64,000 nucleotides of DNA from Anaeromyxobacter dehalogenans 2CP-C (GTDB lineage Bacteria > Myxococcota > Myxococcia > Myxococcales > Anaeromyxobacteraceae), in the NCBI RefSeq assembly GCF_000013385.1, contig NC_007760.1, positions 4,376,001 through 4,440,000 on the forward strand, in the 5' to 3' direction. The first letter of the stretch is position 1, and each line of letters starts with the position of its first letter. The notes beneath the pieces were generated by a model. It ran no database searches and was not told where the DNA came from. It saw nothing but the letters and a program-made list of their open reading frames with translations. Shown here in pieces: positions 16,865 to 24,494 of the stretch. The position numbers were made by a program, and so were the translations under genes.

Positions 16865-17199
16865 CGCTCGCCCTTCGACTCCGGCGGGCCTGGGGCCCGC
16901 CTACGCTCAGGGTGAGCGGATTGATCTGCTCACGCCGAGCGTAGGCCGGGCCCCTCGACTCCGATCCGCTCATCCCGAGCGTAGGCCGGGCCCCTCGACT
17001 CCGATCCGCTCATCCCGAGCGTAGGCCGGGCCCCTCGACTCCGGGCCGCTCTGCGGCCCTACGCTCGGGGTGAGCGGAGGCGACTGGGGCACGGCCGGAG
17101 TCGAGGGACGCTCGGGGTGAGCGGAGGCGACTGGGGCACGGCCGGAGTCGAGGGACGCTCGGGGTGAGCGGGCACCCCCACGGCCGCGCGGAGTCGAGG
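16865..17199. repeat. Cluster of dispersed palindromic repeats with tandem copies
   Basis: This 350-bp gap between genes is filled by repeat family members. The first (16865-16919) has arms CCGCTCGCCCT/AGGGTGAGCGG around an 8-bp hairpin GGCGGGCC-TGG-GGCCCGCC (16883-16901). Next come three tandem copies of a ~40-bp unit (GCTCATCCCGAGCGTAGG plus CCGGGCCCCTCGACTCCG), then a hairpin GGGCCGC-TCT-GCGGCCC (17043-17059), then two tandem 47-bp units containing GCACGGCCGGAGTCGAGG. No gene is seen. Confidence 0.85.
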
Positions 17200-17205
17200 G
17201 AGGAG

Positions 17206-17811
17206 CTACTTCCCCGCCTGCTTCGGGGCGGCCTTCACCAGCTCCGCCTCGATCTCGATCTTCACCTCGTCGCCGACCACCGGGCCGGCCTCCACCGTCT
17301 TCGACCAGTTCAGGCCGAAGTCGCGGCGGTTCACCATCGTCGTGGCGACGAGGCCGCGGCGCAGGTTGCCGCCGGGATCCTTGATGGCGCTGGTGGGGCC
17401 GAGCACCTCGAGCACCACCGGCTTCGTCACGCCCTTCATGGTGAGGTCGCCGGTGACCTTCAGCTTCCCCTCCCCGATCTTCTCCACCTTGGTGGACTTG
17501 AAGGTGAGGGTCGGGTACTTCGCCACGTCGAAGAAGTCGGGCGACTTGAGGTGCGCGTCGCGGTCCGGCACGCGGGTGTTGAGCGTGGTCGCGTCGATGG
17601 TCGCCTCGACCGACGACTTCGCGAGGTCCTTCTCGTCCAGCTTCACCGCCCCGGTGGTCTTGCCGAACTCGCCGCGGACGTTCGTGATCACGAGGTGACG
17701 GACGGTGAAGCTGGAGAGCGTGTGCGCCGGGTCGATGTTCCAGGTGTCGGCCTGCGCGTGCGCGAGCGCCGGGACGGCGAGCGCGAGGAGGACGGGGAGG
17801 AGTCGCTTCAT
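17206..17811 (-). CDS. YceI-family periplasmic lipid-binding-like protein
   Basis: A 201-residue YceI protein from ATG 17811, preceded by a GAAAGGAA Shine-Dalgarno. Signal peptide is residues 1-20 (LLPVLLALAVPALAHA). The mature domain shows family blocks TWNIDPAHTLSSFTVRHLVITNVRGEF, DAHLKSPDFFDVAKYPTLTFKS, LTMKGVTKPV and NRRDFGLNW. YceI proteins are lipocalin-like barrels that bind polyisoprenoids such as quinone precursors; the ligand here is unknown. The stop lies directly next to the repeat cluster. Confidence 0.92.
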   Translation of the reverse strand: MKRLLPVLLALAVPALAHAQADTWNIDPAHTLSSFTVRHLVITNVRGEFGKTTGAVKLDEKDLAKSSVEATIDATTLNTRVPDRDAHLKSPDFFDVAKYPTLTFKSTKVEKIGEGKLKVTGDLTMKGVTKPVVLEVLGPTSAIKDPGGNLRRGLVATTMVNRRDFGLNWSKTVEAGPVVGDEVKIEIEAELVKAAPKQAGK

Positions 17812-17916
17812 GGTGCGGTTCCTTTCGGGACGCGCCGGGGATCCGGACGCGAGGTCCGCCCGGTCGTCTAACCGCGCCGCTGCCGGGGTCAACGAGGGCG
17901 CCCCACGGGGGCCGCG

Positions 17917-18429
17917 CTAGAACCGCGCGCCCAGCCCGCCCATCAGGCCGAGCTGGTCCTCCTGCTCGAACGTCAGCTCGCCGGCGAGGAACATGGGGCC
18001 GAGCTCGAGCCGGGCCCCGAGCCCGACCTGGAACCACGCCCTCCAGCCGTCGCGCTTCGCGCTGCCGACGCCGAACGTGATCGCCGCGTCGAGCCCGCGG
18101 TGCGTCTCGAACCGCTGGGAGATCCGCGCCAGGACCACCGGCGTCCACTCGCGCGTCGCGTCCGGAAGGTGCCGGTAGCCGTAGCCGGCGATGCTCAGGT
18201 CGAGCGTGGAGAAGGAGTAGCCGGCCTCGCCGCCGAGCCGCGAGCCGGAGCTGCCGTTGCCGCCGGCGTCGATTCCCGCGCCGCCCCAGGCGGTGAGGAA
18301 GAAGCGGTTCGGCCTGCCCTCGTCGTCGTGCTCCTCCTCCTCGGGCGCGTCGTCCCAGTCGCCGTCCTGCGCGACGGCCAGCGCCGGGAATGCACTTCCG
18401 AGCAGGGCGGCGAGGAGGAGGGCGCGCAC
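17917..18429 (-). CDS. Putative outer-membrane beta-barrel protein
   Basis: A 170-residue protein from GTG 18429. Signal peptide LLLAALLGSAFPALAVAQ, then an acidic linker (DDAPEEEEHDDEG), then alternating hydrophobic/polar strands rich in Gly and aromatics (FFLTAWGGAGIDAGG, LGGEAGYSFSTLDLSIAGYGY) ending in GLMGGLGARF. The C-terminal Phe is a typical outer-membrane insertion signal. The repeated strand pattern and length suggest an 8-strand barrel; no specific family recognised. Confidence 0.65.
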   Translation of the reverse strand: MRALLLAALLGSAFPALAVAQDGDWDDAPEEEEHDDEGRPNRFFLTAWGGAGIDAGGNGSSGSRLGGEAGYSFSTLDLSIAGYGYRHLPDATREWTPVVLARISQRFETHRGLDAAITFGVGSAKRDGWRAWFQVGLGARLELGPMFLAGELTFEQEDQLGLMGGLGARF

Positions 18430-18497
18430 GCGCGGATGATAGGCGAGCGGCGAGGCGGGCCGCCAGCAGCGCGGGGCGGCCCTCGCGTGACACCGGG

Positions 18498-19604
18498 TCA
18501 AGCCCGCAGGAACCGCTCCAGCAGCCGGTACCCGCGCTCGAGCGCGGCGATCTCGACCCACTCGCCGCGCTGGTGCGCCTGCGCGGTGGCGCCGGGGCCG
18601 AGGTTCACCGCCGGGATGCCGTGCGCGGCGAGGCGGGCCACGTCGGTCCAGGCCTGCTTCGGCTCGGCGGCGACGCCGGTGCGCTCGAGCAGCCGGCGCA
18701 CCAGCGGGTGGTCGGCGTAGGCGGGGCACGCGGGGGAGAGGTCGGTCAGCTCCACCTCGGCGCCGACGCGCTCGCCGAGCGCGCGCAGCTCGGCCGAGGC
18801 CTGCTGGAGCGTGCGGTCGGGCGCGAAGCGGTGGTTCACGTTGAGCGTGCAGCGGTCCGGCACCACGTTGCGCGCGCGCCCGCCCTCGATGCGGGTGACG
18901 CTCGTCACCTCGCGGAACACGAGGCCCCCGGAGACCGCCTCGCGCGGCGCGCGGGCGTGCAGCTCGGCGAGCAACGCGCCGGCCCGGTGCACCGCGTTCT
19001 CGCCCTGCCACGGCCGCGCGGAGTGCGCGGCCCGCCCCTCGAACGTGAACGTCGCGTGGATCGAGCCGACGCAGCCGAGCTGCAGCACGTTGTCGGTCGG
19101 CTCGAGGCAGATCGCGAGCTCGGTGCCGGCGAGCTCGTCGGCGGCGTGGAGCACGTCGGCGAGCTCGTTCTCGAGGTACGGCCCCTCCTCGCGCGCGTAG
19201 AACACCAGCATGAGCTCGCAGAAGCGCTCGGCGCGCGGCAGCCGCTCGGCCACCTCCATCATGAGCGCGAGGCCGCCCTTCATGTCCGAGCTGCCCGGCG
19301 CGACCAGCCGCCCGCCCTCGCGGTGCGGCCCTCCGCGGTCGTCCTCGTGCACCGGCACGGTGTCGAGGTGGCCGCAGAGCGCCACCCGCGGCCGGCCCTC
19401 GCGCGCCGCCTCCGCGCCGGCGCCGGCGTCCACCTGGACCACGAGCGAGTCCTTCACCCGGCGGACGCCGAGCCCGAGCGCCCGCGCCCAGGCCTCGACC
19501 TGGTCGCAGAGCGCGCGCTCGTGGCCGATGGGCGAGAGCACGCCGCACAGCGCCTCGGTGCGGCGCGCCAGCGCCTCGGCCAGCTCGGCGGTCGCCGGGT
19601 CCAT
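18498..19604 (-). CDS. dapE: Succinyl-diaminopimelate desuccinylase
   Basis: A 368-residue M20-family metallohydrolase that removes succinate from N-succinyl-LL-diaminopimelate in lysine and peptidoglycan precursor synthesis. Metal-binding blocks visible: ALCGHLDTVPVH near residue 77, SSDMKGGLALMMEVAE, FYAREEGPYLENEL (catalytic Glu pair), and the dimerisation-domain motif LGCVGSIHATFTFEGRAAHSARPW. C-terminal GIPAVNLGPGATAQAHQRGEWV carries the last ligand His. It is the third gene of dapC-dapD-dapE, 7 bp after dapD, which supports the DapE assignment over other M20 enzymes. Confidence 0.9.
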   Translation of the reverse strand: MDPATAELAEALARRTEALCGVLSPIGHERALCDQVEAWARALGLGVRRVKDSLVVQVDAGAGAEAAREGRPRVALCGHLDTVPVHEDDRGGPHREGGRLVAPGSSDMKGGLALMMEVAERLPRAERFCELMLVFYAREEGPYLENELADVLHAADELAGTELAICLEPTDNVLQLGCVGSIHATFTFEGRAAHSARPWQGENAVHRAGALLAELHARAPREAVSGGLVFREVTSVTRIEGGRARNVVPDRCTLNVNHRFAPDRTLQQASAELRALGERVGAEVELTDLSPACPAYADHPLVRRLLERTGVAAEPKQAWTDVARLAAHGIPAVNLGPGATAQAHQRGEWVEIAALERGYRLLERFLRA

Positions 19605-19611
19605 GGGCGGC

Positions 19612-20436
19612 CTAGACCTGCACCTCGAAGTCGCGCAGCGCCTGGTTCAGCGAGACCTTCTTGTCGGTCGCGGCGCTGCGGCGGCCCACGATGAGCGCGC
19701 AGGGGATGTTGAACGTGCCCGCCGGATACTGCTTCGGGCGCGTGCCGGGGATCACCACCGAGCGCGCCGGGACGCGGCCCTTGTAGACCACCTGCTCCGG
19801 CCCGCTCACGTCGATGATGGGCGTGGACGCGGTGATGACGACGTTCGCGCCGAGCACGCAGTCCTCCTCGACCAGCACGCCCTCGACGAGGATGCAGCGG
19901 CTGCCGATGAAGCAGCCGTCCTCGATGATGTTCGGCCGGGCCCCGGGCGGCTCGAGCACGCCGCCGATCCCGACGCCGCCGGCGAGGTGCACGTTCGCGC
20001 CGACCTGCGCGCAGGAGCCCACGGTGGCCCAGGTGTCCACCATCGAGTTCGCGCCCACGCGCGCGCCGATGTTCACGAAGCCGGGCATGAGCACCGCGCC
20101 CGGCTCGAGGTGCGAGCCGAAGCGGGCGATGCCGCCCGGCACCAGCCGCACGCCGGCCTTCTCGAGATCCTTCTTGAGCGGGATCTTGTCGCGCGTCTGG
20201 AACGGCCCGAAGTCGGTCGTCTCCATCCCGGTGATGCCGAAGTAGAGGTTCACCGCCTGCATCAGCCAGGCGTTCACCTTCCACTCACCGTCCTTCTTCT
20301 CCGCCACCCGCAGCTCGCCGCGGTCGAGGCCGTGCAGCGCCTTCACCACCGCCGCCTTCGCCTGCGGGTCCTGCAGCCGGGCCCGATCCTCGAAGGCCCC
20401 CTCGATCAGCTTCCGCACGTCGTTCCAGTCGCTCAT
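19612..20436 (-). CDS. dapD: 2,3,4,5-tetrahydropyridine-2,6-dicarboxylate N-succinyltransferase
   Basis: A 274-residue left-handed beta-helix transferase of the DapD family, transferring succinyl from succinyl-CoA to tetrahydrodipicolinate. The N-terminal helical domain (residues 1-95, ending NLYFGITGMETTDFGPFQ) precedes hexapeptide repeats (PGFVNIGARVGANSMVDTWATVGSCAQVGANVHLAGG, IEDGCFIGSRCILVEGVLVEEDCVLGANVVI). Family motif YPAGTFNIPCALIVG lies near the end. ATG 20436 overlaps the dapC stop by ATGA, showing coupling. Standard length. Confidence 0.94.
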   Translation of the reverse strand: MSDWNDVRKLIEGAFEDRARLQDPQAKAAVVKALHGLDRGELRVAEKKDGEWKVNAWLMQAVNLYFGITGMETTDFGPFQTRDKIPLKKDLEKAGVRLVPGGIARFGSHLEPGAVLMPGFVNIGARVGANSMVDTWATVGSCAQVGANVHLAGGVGIGGVLEPPGARPNIIEDGCFIGSRCILVEGVLVEEDCVLGANVVITASTPIIDVSGPEQVVYKGRVPARSVVIPGTRPKQYPAGTFNIPCALIVGRRSAATDKKVSLNQALRDFEVQV

Positions 20437-21584
20437 GGCTCGATCCTCGCCCAGGCCCGGATGGCCTCCTCGCACTCCTCCAGCGTGGGCACCAGCGCCA
20501 CGCGGACGTATCCCTCTCCTGCGCCGAACGCGATCCCCGGCGCCACCACGATGCCCGCGTCGAGGAGCCGCAGCGCGTAGCTCGAGGAGGTGTGCCCCTC
20601 CGGCACGCGCACCCAGAGATACAGCGTCGCGTCCGACGCGTCGGCGACCAGCCCCTTCTCCGCGAAGAAGCGCAGGAACCGGTCGCGCTTGCGCCGGAAG
20701 ATCTCGCGCCGCTCGGCGGCGTGGGCGTCGTCGGACCAGGCCGCGGTCGCGGCGGCGGCCACGAACTCGGGCTGGGAGACGCCGGGGTGGCTGCGCAGCG
20801 CGCGCAGGCCGCGGACGAGGTCCGGGTCGCCGGCCAGGAAGCCGCTCCGGTAGCCGGTCATGCCGCTCCGCTTCGAGCAGGAGTGGACCGCGAGCACGTT
20901 CTCGAGCTGCACCTCCAGCATCGAGGCGGGCGGCTCGCCGAAGTAGATGTCGGCGTAGCACTCGTCGGAGGCCACGATGAAGCCGTGCTCGAGCGCGGCC
21001 GCGCCCACGCGCCGCAGGTAGTCGCGCGGCGCCTCGGCGCCGGTGGGGTTGTGCGGGTAGCTGATCCAGTAGACGAGCGTCTCGCGCAGCACGGCCTCGC
21101 CCACGTCCTCCGGCTCGAGCAGGAACCGGCGGCGGGCGGTGAGCGGGACCTTCACCGGCTCGAGCCCCGCGAAGCGCGCCCCCACCTCGTAGGTGGGGTA
21201 GCCCGGATCCGGCATCACCACCTTGCGGCGGCGCGGGTCGCCCGCGAACGCCAGCGGCAGGTGGAAGATCGCCTCCTTGGCGCCCGCGCAGGCGAGCACC
21301 TGCGCCTCGGGGTCCACGGTCACGCCGAAGCGGCGGTGGAGGTACCCCGCGGCCGCGCGGCGGAGCGCCGCGGTCCCGAACGCGCTCGGGTACTGCGACA
21401 CCTCGGGCACGGCGGCGCGCAGCGCCTCGCGCAGGAACGGCGGCGTCGGCTCCTTGGGATCCCCGAGCCCGAAGTCGAACAGGCGCTTCCCGGCCGCGGC
21501 GAGCGCGCGCCGGCGCTCGTCGAGCTCGACGGAGAGGTTCTTCCGGATCTGGCCGAGCACCGGGTTCGTCGGGAGGGGTCGCAC
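20433..21584 (-). CDS. dapC: Succinyldiaminopimelate aminotransferase (DapC-type)
   Basis: A class I/II PLP aminotransferase of about 383 residues. PLP-site features: SYPHNPTGAEAP, ASDECYADIYFG, Schiff-base Lys in SCSKRSGMTGYRSGF, and the substrate Arg region YVRVALVPTLEECEEAI. Placement directly before dapD and dapE indicates it supplies the transamination between them. Start is uncertain: ATG 21623 lies in the same frame but falls inside an AT-rich hexamer likely used as a -10 element, so GTG 21584 (PLPTNPVLGQIR follows) is preferred. Divergent from sthA, with only about 50 bp between. Confidence 0.88.
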   Translation of the reverse strand: MRPLPTNPVLGQIRKNLSVELDERRRALAAAGKRLFDFGLGDPKEPTPPFLREALRAAVPEVSQYPSAFGTAALRRAAAGYLHRRFGVTVDPEAQVLACAGAKEAIFHLPLAFAGDPRRRKVVMPDPGYPTYEVGARFAGLEPVKVPLTARRRFLLEPEDVGEAVLRETLVYWISYPHNPTGAEAPRDYLRRVGAAALEHGFIVASDECYADIYFGEPPASMLEVQLENVLAVHSCSKRSGMTGYRSGFLAGDPDLVRGLRALRSHPGVSQPEFVAAAATAAWSDDAHAAERREIFRRKRDRFLRFFAEKGLVADASDATLYLWVRVPEGHTSSSYALRLLDAGIVVAPGIAFGAGEGYVRVALVPTLEECEEAIRAWARIEP

Positions 21585-21623
21585 GGAACCGTGAACAATA
21601 TCGAACTCCGGCGGGTCCTGCAT

Positions 21624-21629
21624 TATAAG
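21624..21629 (+). promoter_or_regulatory. -10 hexamer TATAAG, leaderless-type spacing
   Basis: TATAAG ends 7 nt before the sthA ATG (21637), with no Shine-Dalgarno. Read on the other strand, the same AT-rich island gives TATAAT (21627 to 21622), which may serve the divergent dapC operon. AT-rich islands are rare in this window, so the element stands out. Confidence 0.55.
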
Positions 21630-21636
21630 CGGGCGC

Positions 21637-23067
21637 ATGCTCTCGTACGACGTGGTGGTCATCGGCTCCGGCCCCGCCGGAGAGAACGGCGCCATCCAGG
21701 CCGCGCTCCTGGGCAAGAAGGTCGCGCTGGTGGAGAAGGAGGCCGTGCCCGGCGGCGCGAGCGCCAACACCGGCACGATCCCCTCCAAGGCGCTCCGCGA
21801 GACCGCCCTCGCCATCCAGCAGGCGCGCAGCCGCGACGCGCACGGCATCGAGGTCCGCGTCTCCGGCACCGTCACCGTCCCCGAGCTGATGGGCCGCCGC
21901 GGCCTGGTCACCGCGCGCGAGCACTCCCGCATCCGCAGCGCGCTCAACCACGCCGGCGTCGAGATGTTCCGCGGCATCGCCAGCTTCGTGGACCCGCACA
22001 CCATCCGCGTGGCGGTGCCGGACGGCGGGCAGCAGGACCTGCACGCCGAGGTGGTGCTGCTCGCCACCGGCACGCGGCCGTTCCACCCGCCGCAGTACTC
22101 GATCGACAACGCGCGCGTCTACGACTCCGACTCGATCCTGATGCTCGACCGGATCCCCCGCTCGCTCGCGATCCTGGGCGGCGGCGTGGCCGGCTGCGAG
22201 TACGCGTCGATCTTCGCCGCGCTGGGCGTGAAGGTCGCCATCATCGACTCGAAGGACCGCCTGCTCCCCTGGCTGGACGCCGAGCTGTCGCTCGCGATGC
22301 AGGACTCGTTCGACGTGCTCGGGATCACGCGGCACCAGGTGACGCGCGCGGTGAAGCTGGAGCGCGGCGAGCGCGACGTGCTCGTGACGCTCGCCGACGA
22401 GTCGCGCCTGGTGGCCGAGAAGGTGCTGGTCGCGGCCGGCCGCATCGGCAACGTCGAGGCGCTCGGCCTCGCCAACGCCGGGCTGAAGGCCACCGACAAG
22501 GGCCTGCTCGAGGTGAACTCGCACTACCAGACGGCGGTGCCGCACGTGTACGCGGCCGGCGACCTGGTCGGCTTCCCCGGCCTCGCCTCCAGCTCGATGG
22601 AGCAGGGGCGCGTGGCGATGAACCACGCGTGCGGCGGCAACCGCAAGCAGAAGCTCCCCGAGCTGCTGCCGGTGGGCATCTACACCATCCCGGAGATCTC
22701 CTCGGTCGGCGAGAGCGAGGAGGCGCTCAAGGCGAAGGGGCGCGACTACGTCATCGGGCGCGCCAGCCTGGTGGAGAACGCCCGCGCGAACCTGGTGGGC
22801 GAGGCGGTGGGCTTCCTGAAGGTGCTCGCCGATCCGGCCAACGGCGCGATCCTGGGCGTGCACTGCATCGGCCCGCACGCGTCGGACACGGTGCACCTCG
22901 GCCAGGCGGTGATGGCGCTCGGCGGCGACCTCCGCTACTTCGCGGAGACGGTGTTCAACTACCCGACGCTGCAGGAGGCGTACAAGTACGCCGCCTTCGA
23001 CGCGCTCGAGCGCATCCGCGACCGCGGCGGGAACGTCACGCCGATCGACCGCGCCGCCGCGAAGTAG
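21637..23067 (+). CDS. sthA: Soluble pyridine nucleotide transhydrogenase
   Basis: A 476-residue flavoprotein of the disulfide-reductase fold that transfers hydride between NADPH and NAD+. FAD motif VVIGSGPAGENGAIQAALLG (residues 5-24), NAD(P) motif LAILGGGVAGCEYASIFAALG (about 180), and second FAD motif VPHVYAAGDLVGFPGLASSS. At the position of the redox disulfide it has GGASANTGTIPSKALRE. Typical reductases have Cys-x4-Cys, SthA keeps at most the first Cys, and here both are absent, which fits a transhydrogenase without disulfide chemistry. The 3' end overlaps the convergent GST gene by 32 bp. Probably leaderless. Confidence 0.88.
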   Translation: MLSYDVVVIGSGPAGENGAIQAALLGKKVALVEKEAVPGGASANTGTIPSKALRETALAIQQARSRDAHGIEVRVSGTVTVPELMGRRGLVTAREHSRIRSALNHAGVEMFRGIASFVDPHTIRVAVPDGGQQDLHAEVVLLATGTRPFHPPQYSIDNARVYDSDSILMLDRIPRSLAILGGGVAGCEYASIFAALGVKVAIIDSKDRLLPWLDAELSLAMQDSFDVLGITRHQVTRAVKLERGERDVLVTLADESRLVAEKVLVAAGRIGNVEALGLANAGLKATDKGLLEVNSHYQTAVPHVYAAGDLVGFPGLASSSMEQGRVAMNHACGGNRKQKLPELLPVGIYTIPEISSVGESEEALKAKGRDYVIGRASLVENARANLVGEAVGFLKVLADPANGAILGVHCIGPHASDTVHLGQAVMALGGDLRYFAETVFNYPTLQEAYKYAAFDALERIRDRGGNVTPIDRAAAK

Positions 23068-23929
23068 CGCGCTTCTTCCCCGCTCGTCCGCCGCCGGCCT
23101 TCCGTTTCCCCGCTCGTCCCGAGCGTAGGGCCACCGTGCGGCGGCCCGGAGTCGAGGGACGCGACCGCTTCGGCGCGGGCTCGTCCAGCTCCGGGTAGTG
23201 CCGGAAGATCCCGCTCTCGTTGAACGGGATGCGCCGGTCGGACGCCAGGTACGCGGCGATGCCGGGGCGCGCCGCGACCGCGTCGTGCAGCGCGACCAGC
23301 CGCGGGAAGCGCCGCTCGATGCGGCGCATGGCGCGCGGGAACGCGTAGCGGAGCCCGTCGATCACCTGGAACGTCGAGAGGTCCGGGTAGCTGCAGCGAT
23401 CGCCCACCAGCCAGTGGCCGCCGCCGGCGGGGTTCGAGTCGAGCGCGCGATCGAGGTAGCGCAGGAACAGCGGGATCCGCTCGCGCCGGAACGCCTCGGC
23501 GGCGCGCGCCGCCTCGCGCTGCTGGTCCTCGTAGTAGAGCGAGGTCGCCACCGGGTGGTGGACCGCGTGCACCTCGGCGACCAGGTCCGCGATGGTGAGC
23601 TGGAGCTGGTGCGCGCGCAGCCGGCTCGCCTCGTCCGGCGGGACGACGCCGATCCGCGGCGCGAGCCACTGCAGGATGGCCGCCGTCTGCGCCACCACCA
23701 CCTCCCCGTGGCGGAGCGCGGGCGGGCCGAGCGGGGTGAGCCAGGGTCCGGGCTCCTCGAGGAGCCGCATCACCGCCGCCGCCCCGCCGCCCTCGGAATC
23801 CGGCAGGCGGGCCAGGTCCGCGTACCGGACGCCCGCGTCCTCGAACGCGAGCCGGACGAACTCTCCGCGGCCCTGCAGGCCCGGCCAGTAGACGAGCTCG
23901 TATGCGGGTTCGGCGGGTTCGGTGGCCAT
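23036..23929 (-). CDS. Glutathione S-transferase-like protein with repeat-encoded tail
   Basis: About 297 residues from ATG 23929 (ATG 23941 is an alternative). N-terminal thioredoxin fold begins YELVYWPGLQGRGEFVRLAFEDAGV, typical of sigma-like GSTs. The helical C-domain contains DRCSYPDLSTFQVIDGLRYAF (the conserved Asp capping motif) and RRFPRLVALHDAVAARPGIAAYL. Family members usually stop near DRRIPFNESGIFRHYPEL. The remaining ~45 basic residues (RPSTPGRRTVALRSGRAGKR onward) are encoded by a dispersed repeat copy at 23106-23166 and flanking sequence. Tail-to-tail overlap with sthA. Function in detoxification is inferred from family. Confidence 0.82.
   Translation of the reverse strand: MATEPAEPAYELVYWPGLQGRGEFVRLAFEDAGVRYADLARLPDSEGGGAAAVMRLLEEPGPWLTPLGPPALRHGEVVVAQTAAILQWLAPRIGVVPPDEASRLRAHQLQLTIADLVAEVHAVHHPVATSLYYEDQQREAARAAEAFRRERIPLFLRYLDRALDSNPAGGGHWLVGDRCSYPDLSTFQVIDGLRYAFPRAMRRIERRFPRLVALHDAVAARPGIAAYLASDRRIPFNESGIFRHYPELDEPAPKRSRPSTPGRRTVALRSGRAGKRKAGGGRAGKKRATSRRRGRSA
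23106..23166. repeat. Dispersed palindromic repeat inside GST 3' end
   Basis: Contains the constant arm CTCGTCCCGAGCGTAG, a hairpin GGGCC-a-CCG-TG-CGG-c-GGCCC with one mismatch (from 23128), and the constant arm CGGAGTCGAGGGACG. It is translated as the GST tail. Confidence 0.75.
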
Positions 23930-23983
23930 GCCCGCAGGCATGGCGCGGTCGGGGGCCCGGGGCAACGGCTCGTCGGGGCCGGC

Positions 23984-24020
23984 AAAAAAGCGCGCGGGGC
24001 GGCGTGGTGCCCGCCCCGCG
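23984..24020 (-). terminator. Intrinsic terminator
   Basis: On the minus strand a perfect 10-bp stem (CGCGGGGCGG/CCGCCCCGCG, 8-nt loop) is followed after three bases by TTTTTT. It lies 80 bp after the stop of the Cys-rich mini-protein gene and before the GST start, so it ends that transcript. It is the clearest T-tract terminator in the window. Confidence 0.8.
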
Positions 24021-24099
24021 TTCCCCCGTCCCCCCCGCTGCGTCCCTCCCCGCCCCAGACCACCGCGCGCGCCGCGATCCCCCCGGCGCGGCGCGCGCG

Positions 24100-24321
24100 T
24101 CACTGCATGTGCTTCGGCTCCAGCTGCTCGAGCGGCACCGCGAGCGACTTGCCGTTGGGCAGGAGGTTCAAGGGAACCGCGGCGCCGGCGGAGGCGAGCT
24201 TGAACCGCTCGCAGCGTGCGTAGTCGCCCTCGCAGTAGTAGCCCTGCCACACGCGCAGGGACGACTTCATCGCGAACTGGGCGAACAGCGGGCACGCGGC
24301 GATGCGGGAGCAGCTGGCCAT
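24100..24321 (-). CDS. Small Cys-rich protein (73 aa)
   Basis: A 73-residue protein from ATG 24321 with a strong Shine-Dalgarno (GGAGGGACCGG before ATG). Four cysteines are arranged CSRIAACPLF near the start and YYCEGDYARCERFKLA mid-protein, a C-x5-C ... C-x6-C pattern suited to binding one metal ion or cluster. The rest is a hydrophobic/charged tail ending EPKHMQ. Upstream is a TACAAT -10 element (24369-24374) and downstream an intrinsic terminator, so it is a single-gene transcript. No named family assigned; similar small Cys-rich proteins occur in Myxococcota. Confidence 0.75.
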   Translation of the reverse strand: MASCSRIAACPLFAQFAMKSSLRVWQGYYCEGDYARCERFKLASAGAAVPLNLLPNGKSLAVPLEQLEPKHMQ

Positions 24322-24368
24322 CCGGTCCCTCCGGCGCCCGTCCACGGCGCCATCCGTCGAGCGTGGGG

Positions 24369-24374
24369 ATTGTA
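24369..24374 (-). promoter_or_regulatory. -10 hexamer TACAAT of the Cys-rich mini-gene
   Basis: TACAAT lies about 47 bp before ATG 24321 on the minus strand, giving a roughly 40-nt leader with an SD. No good -35 match is visible. This is a leadered contrast to the leaderless genes. Confidence 0.45.
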
Positions 24375-24494
24375 GCCCCTCACTCACCCGAAGGGTCCCC
24401 CGGACCGTGCGGCGAATGGTCGCCCGGCGCGGCGCCCGCGACGGAACGCCCACACGGTCAGCGAAGGCCGCGTCTTCTCGCGGTGATTGGCGCG

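Noticed and set aside
16926-17199. Possible CRISPR array
   Set aside because: The ~40-bp and 47-bp units are contiguous tandem copies without unique spacers, and no cas genes lie nearby. They belong to the dispersed palindromic repeat family.
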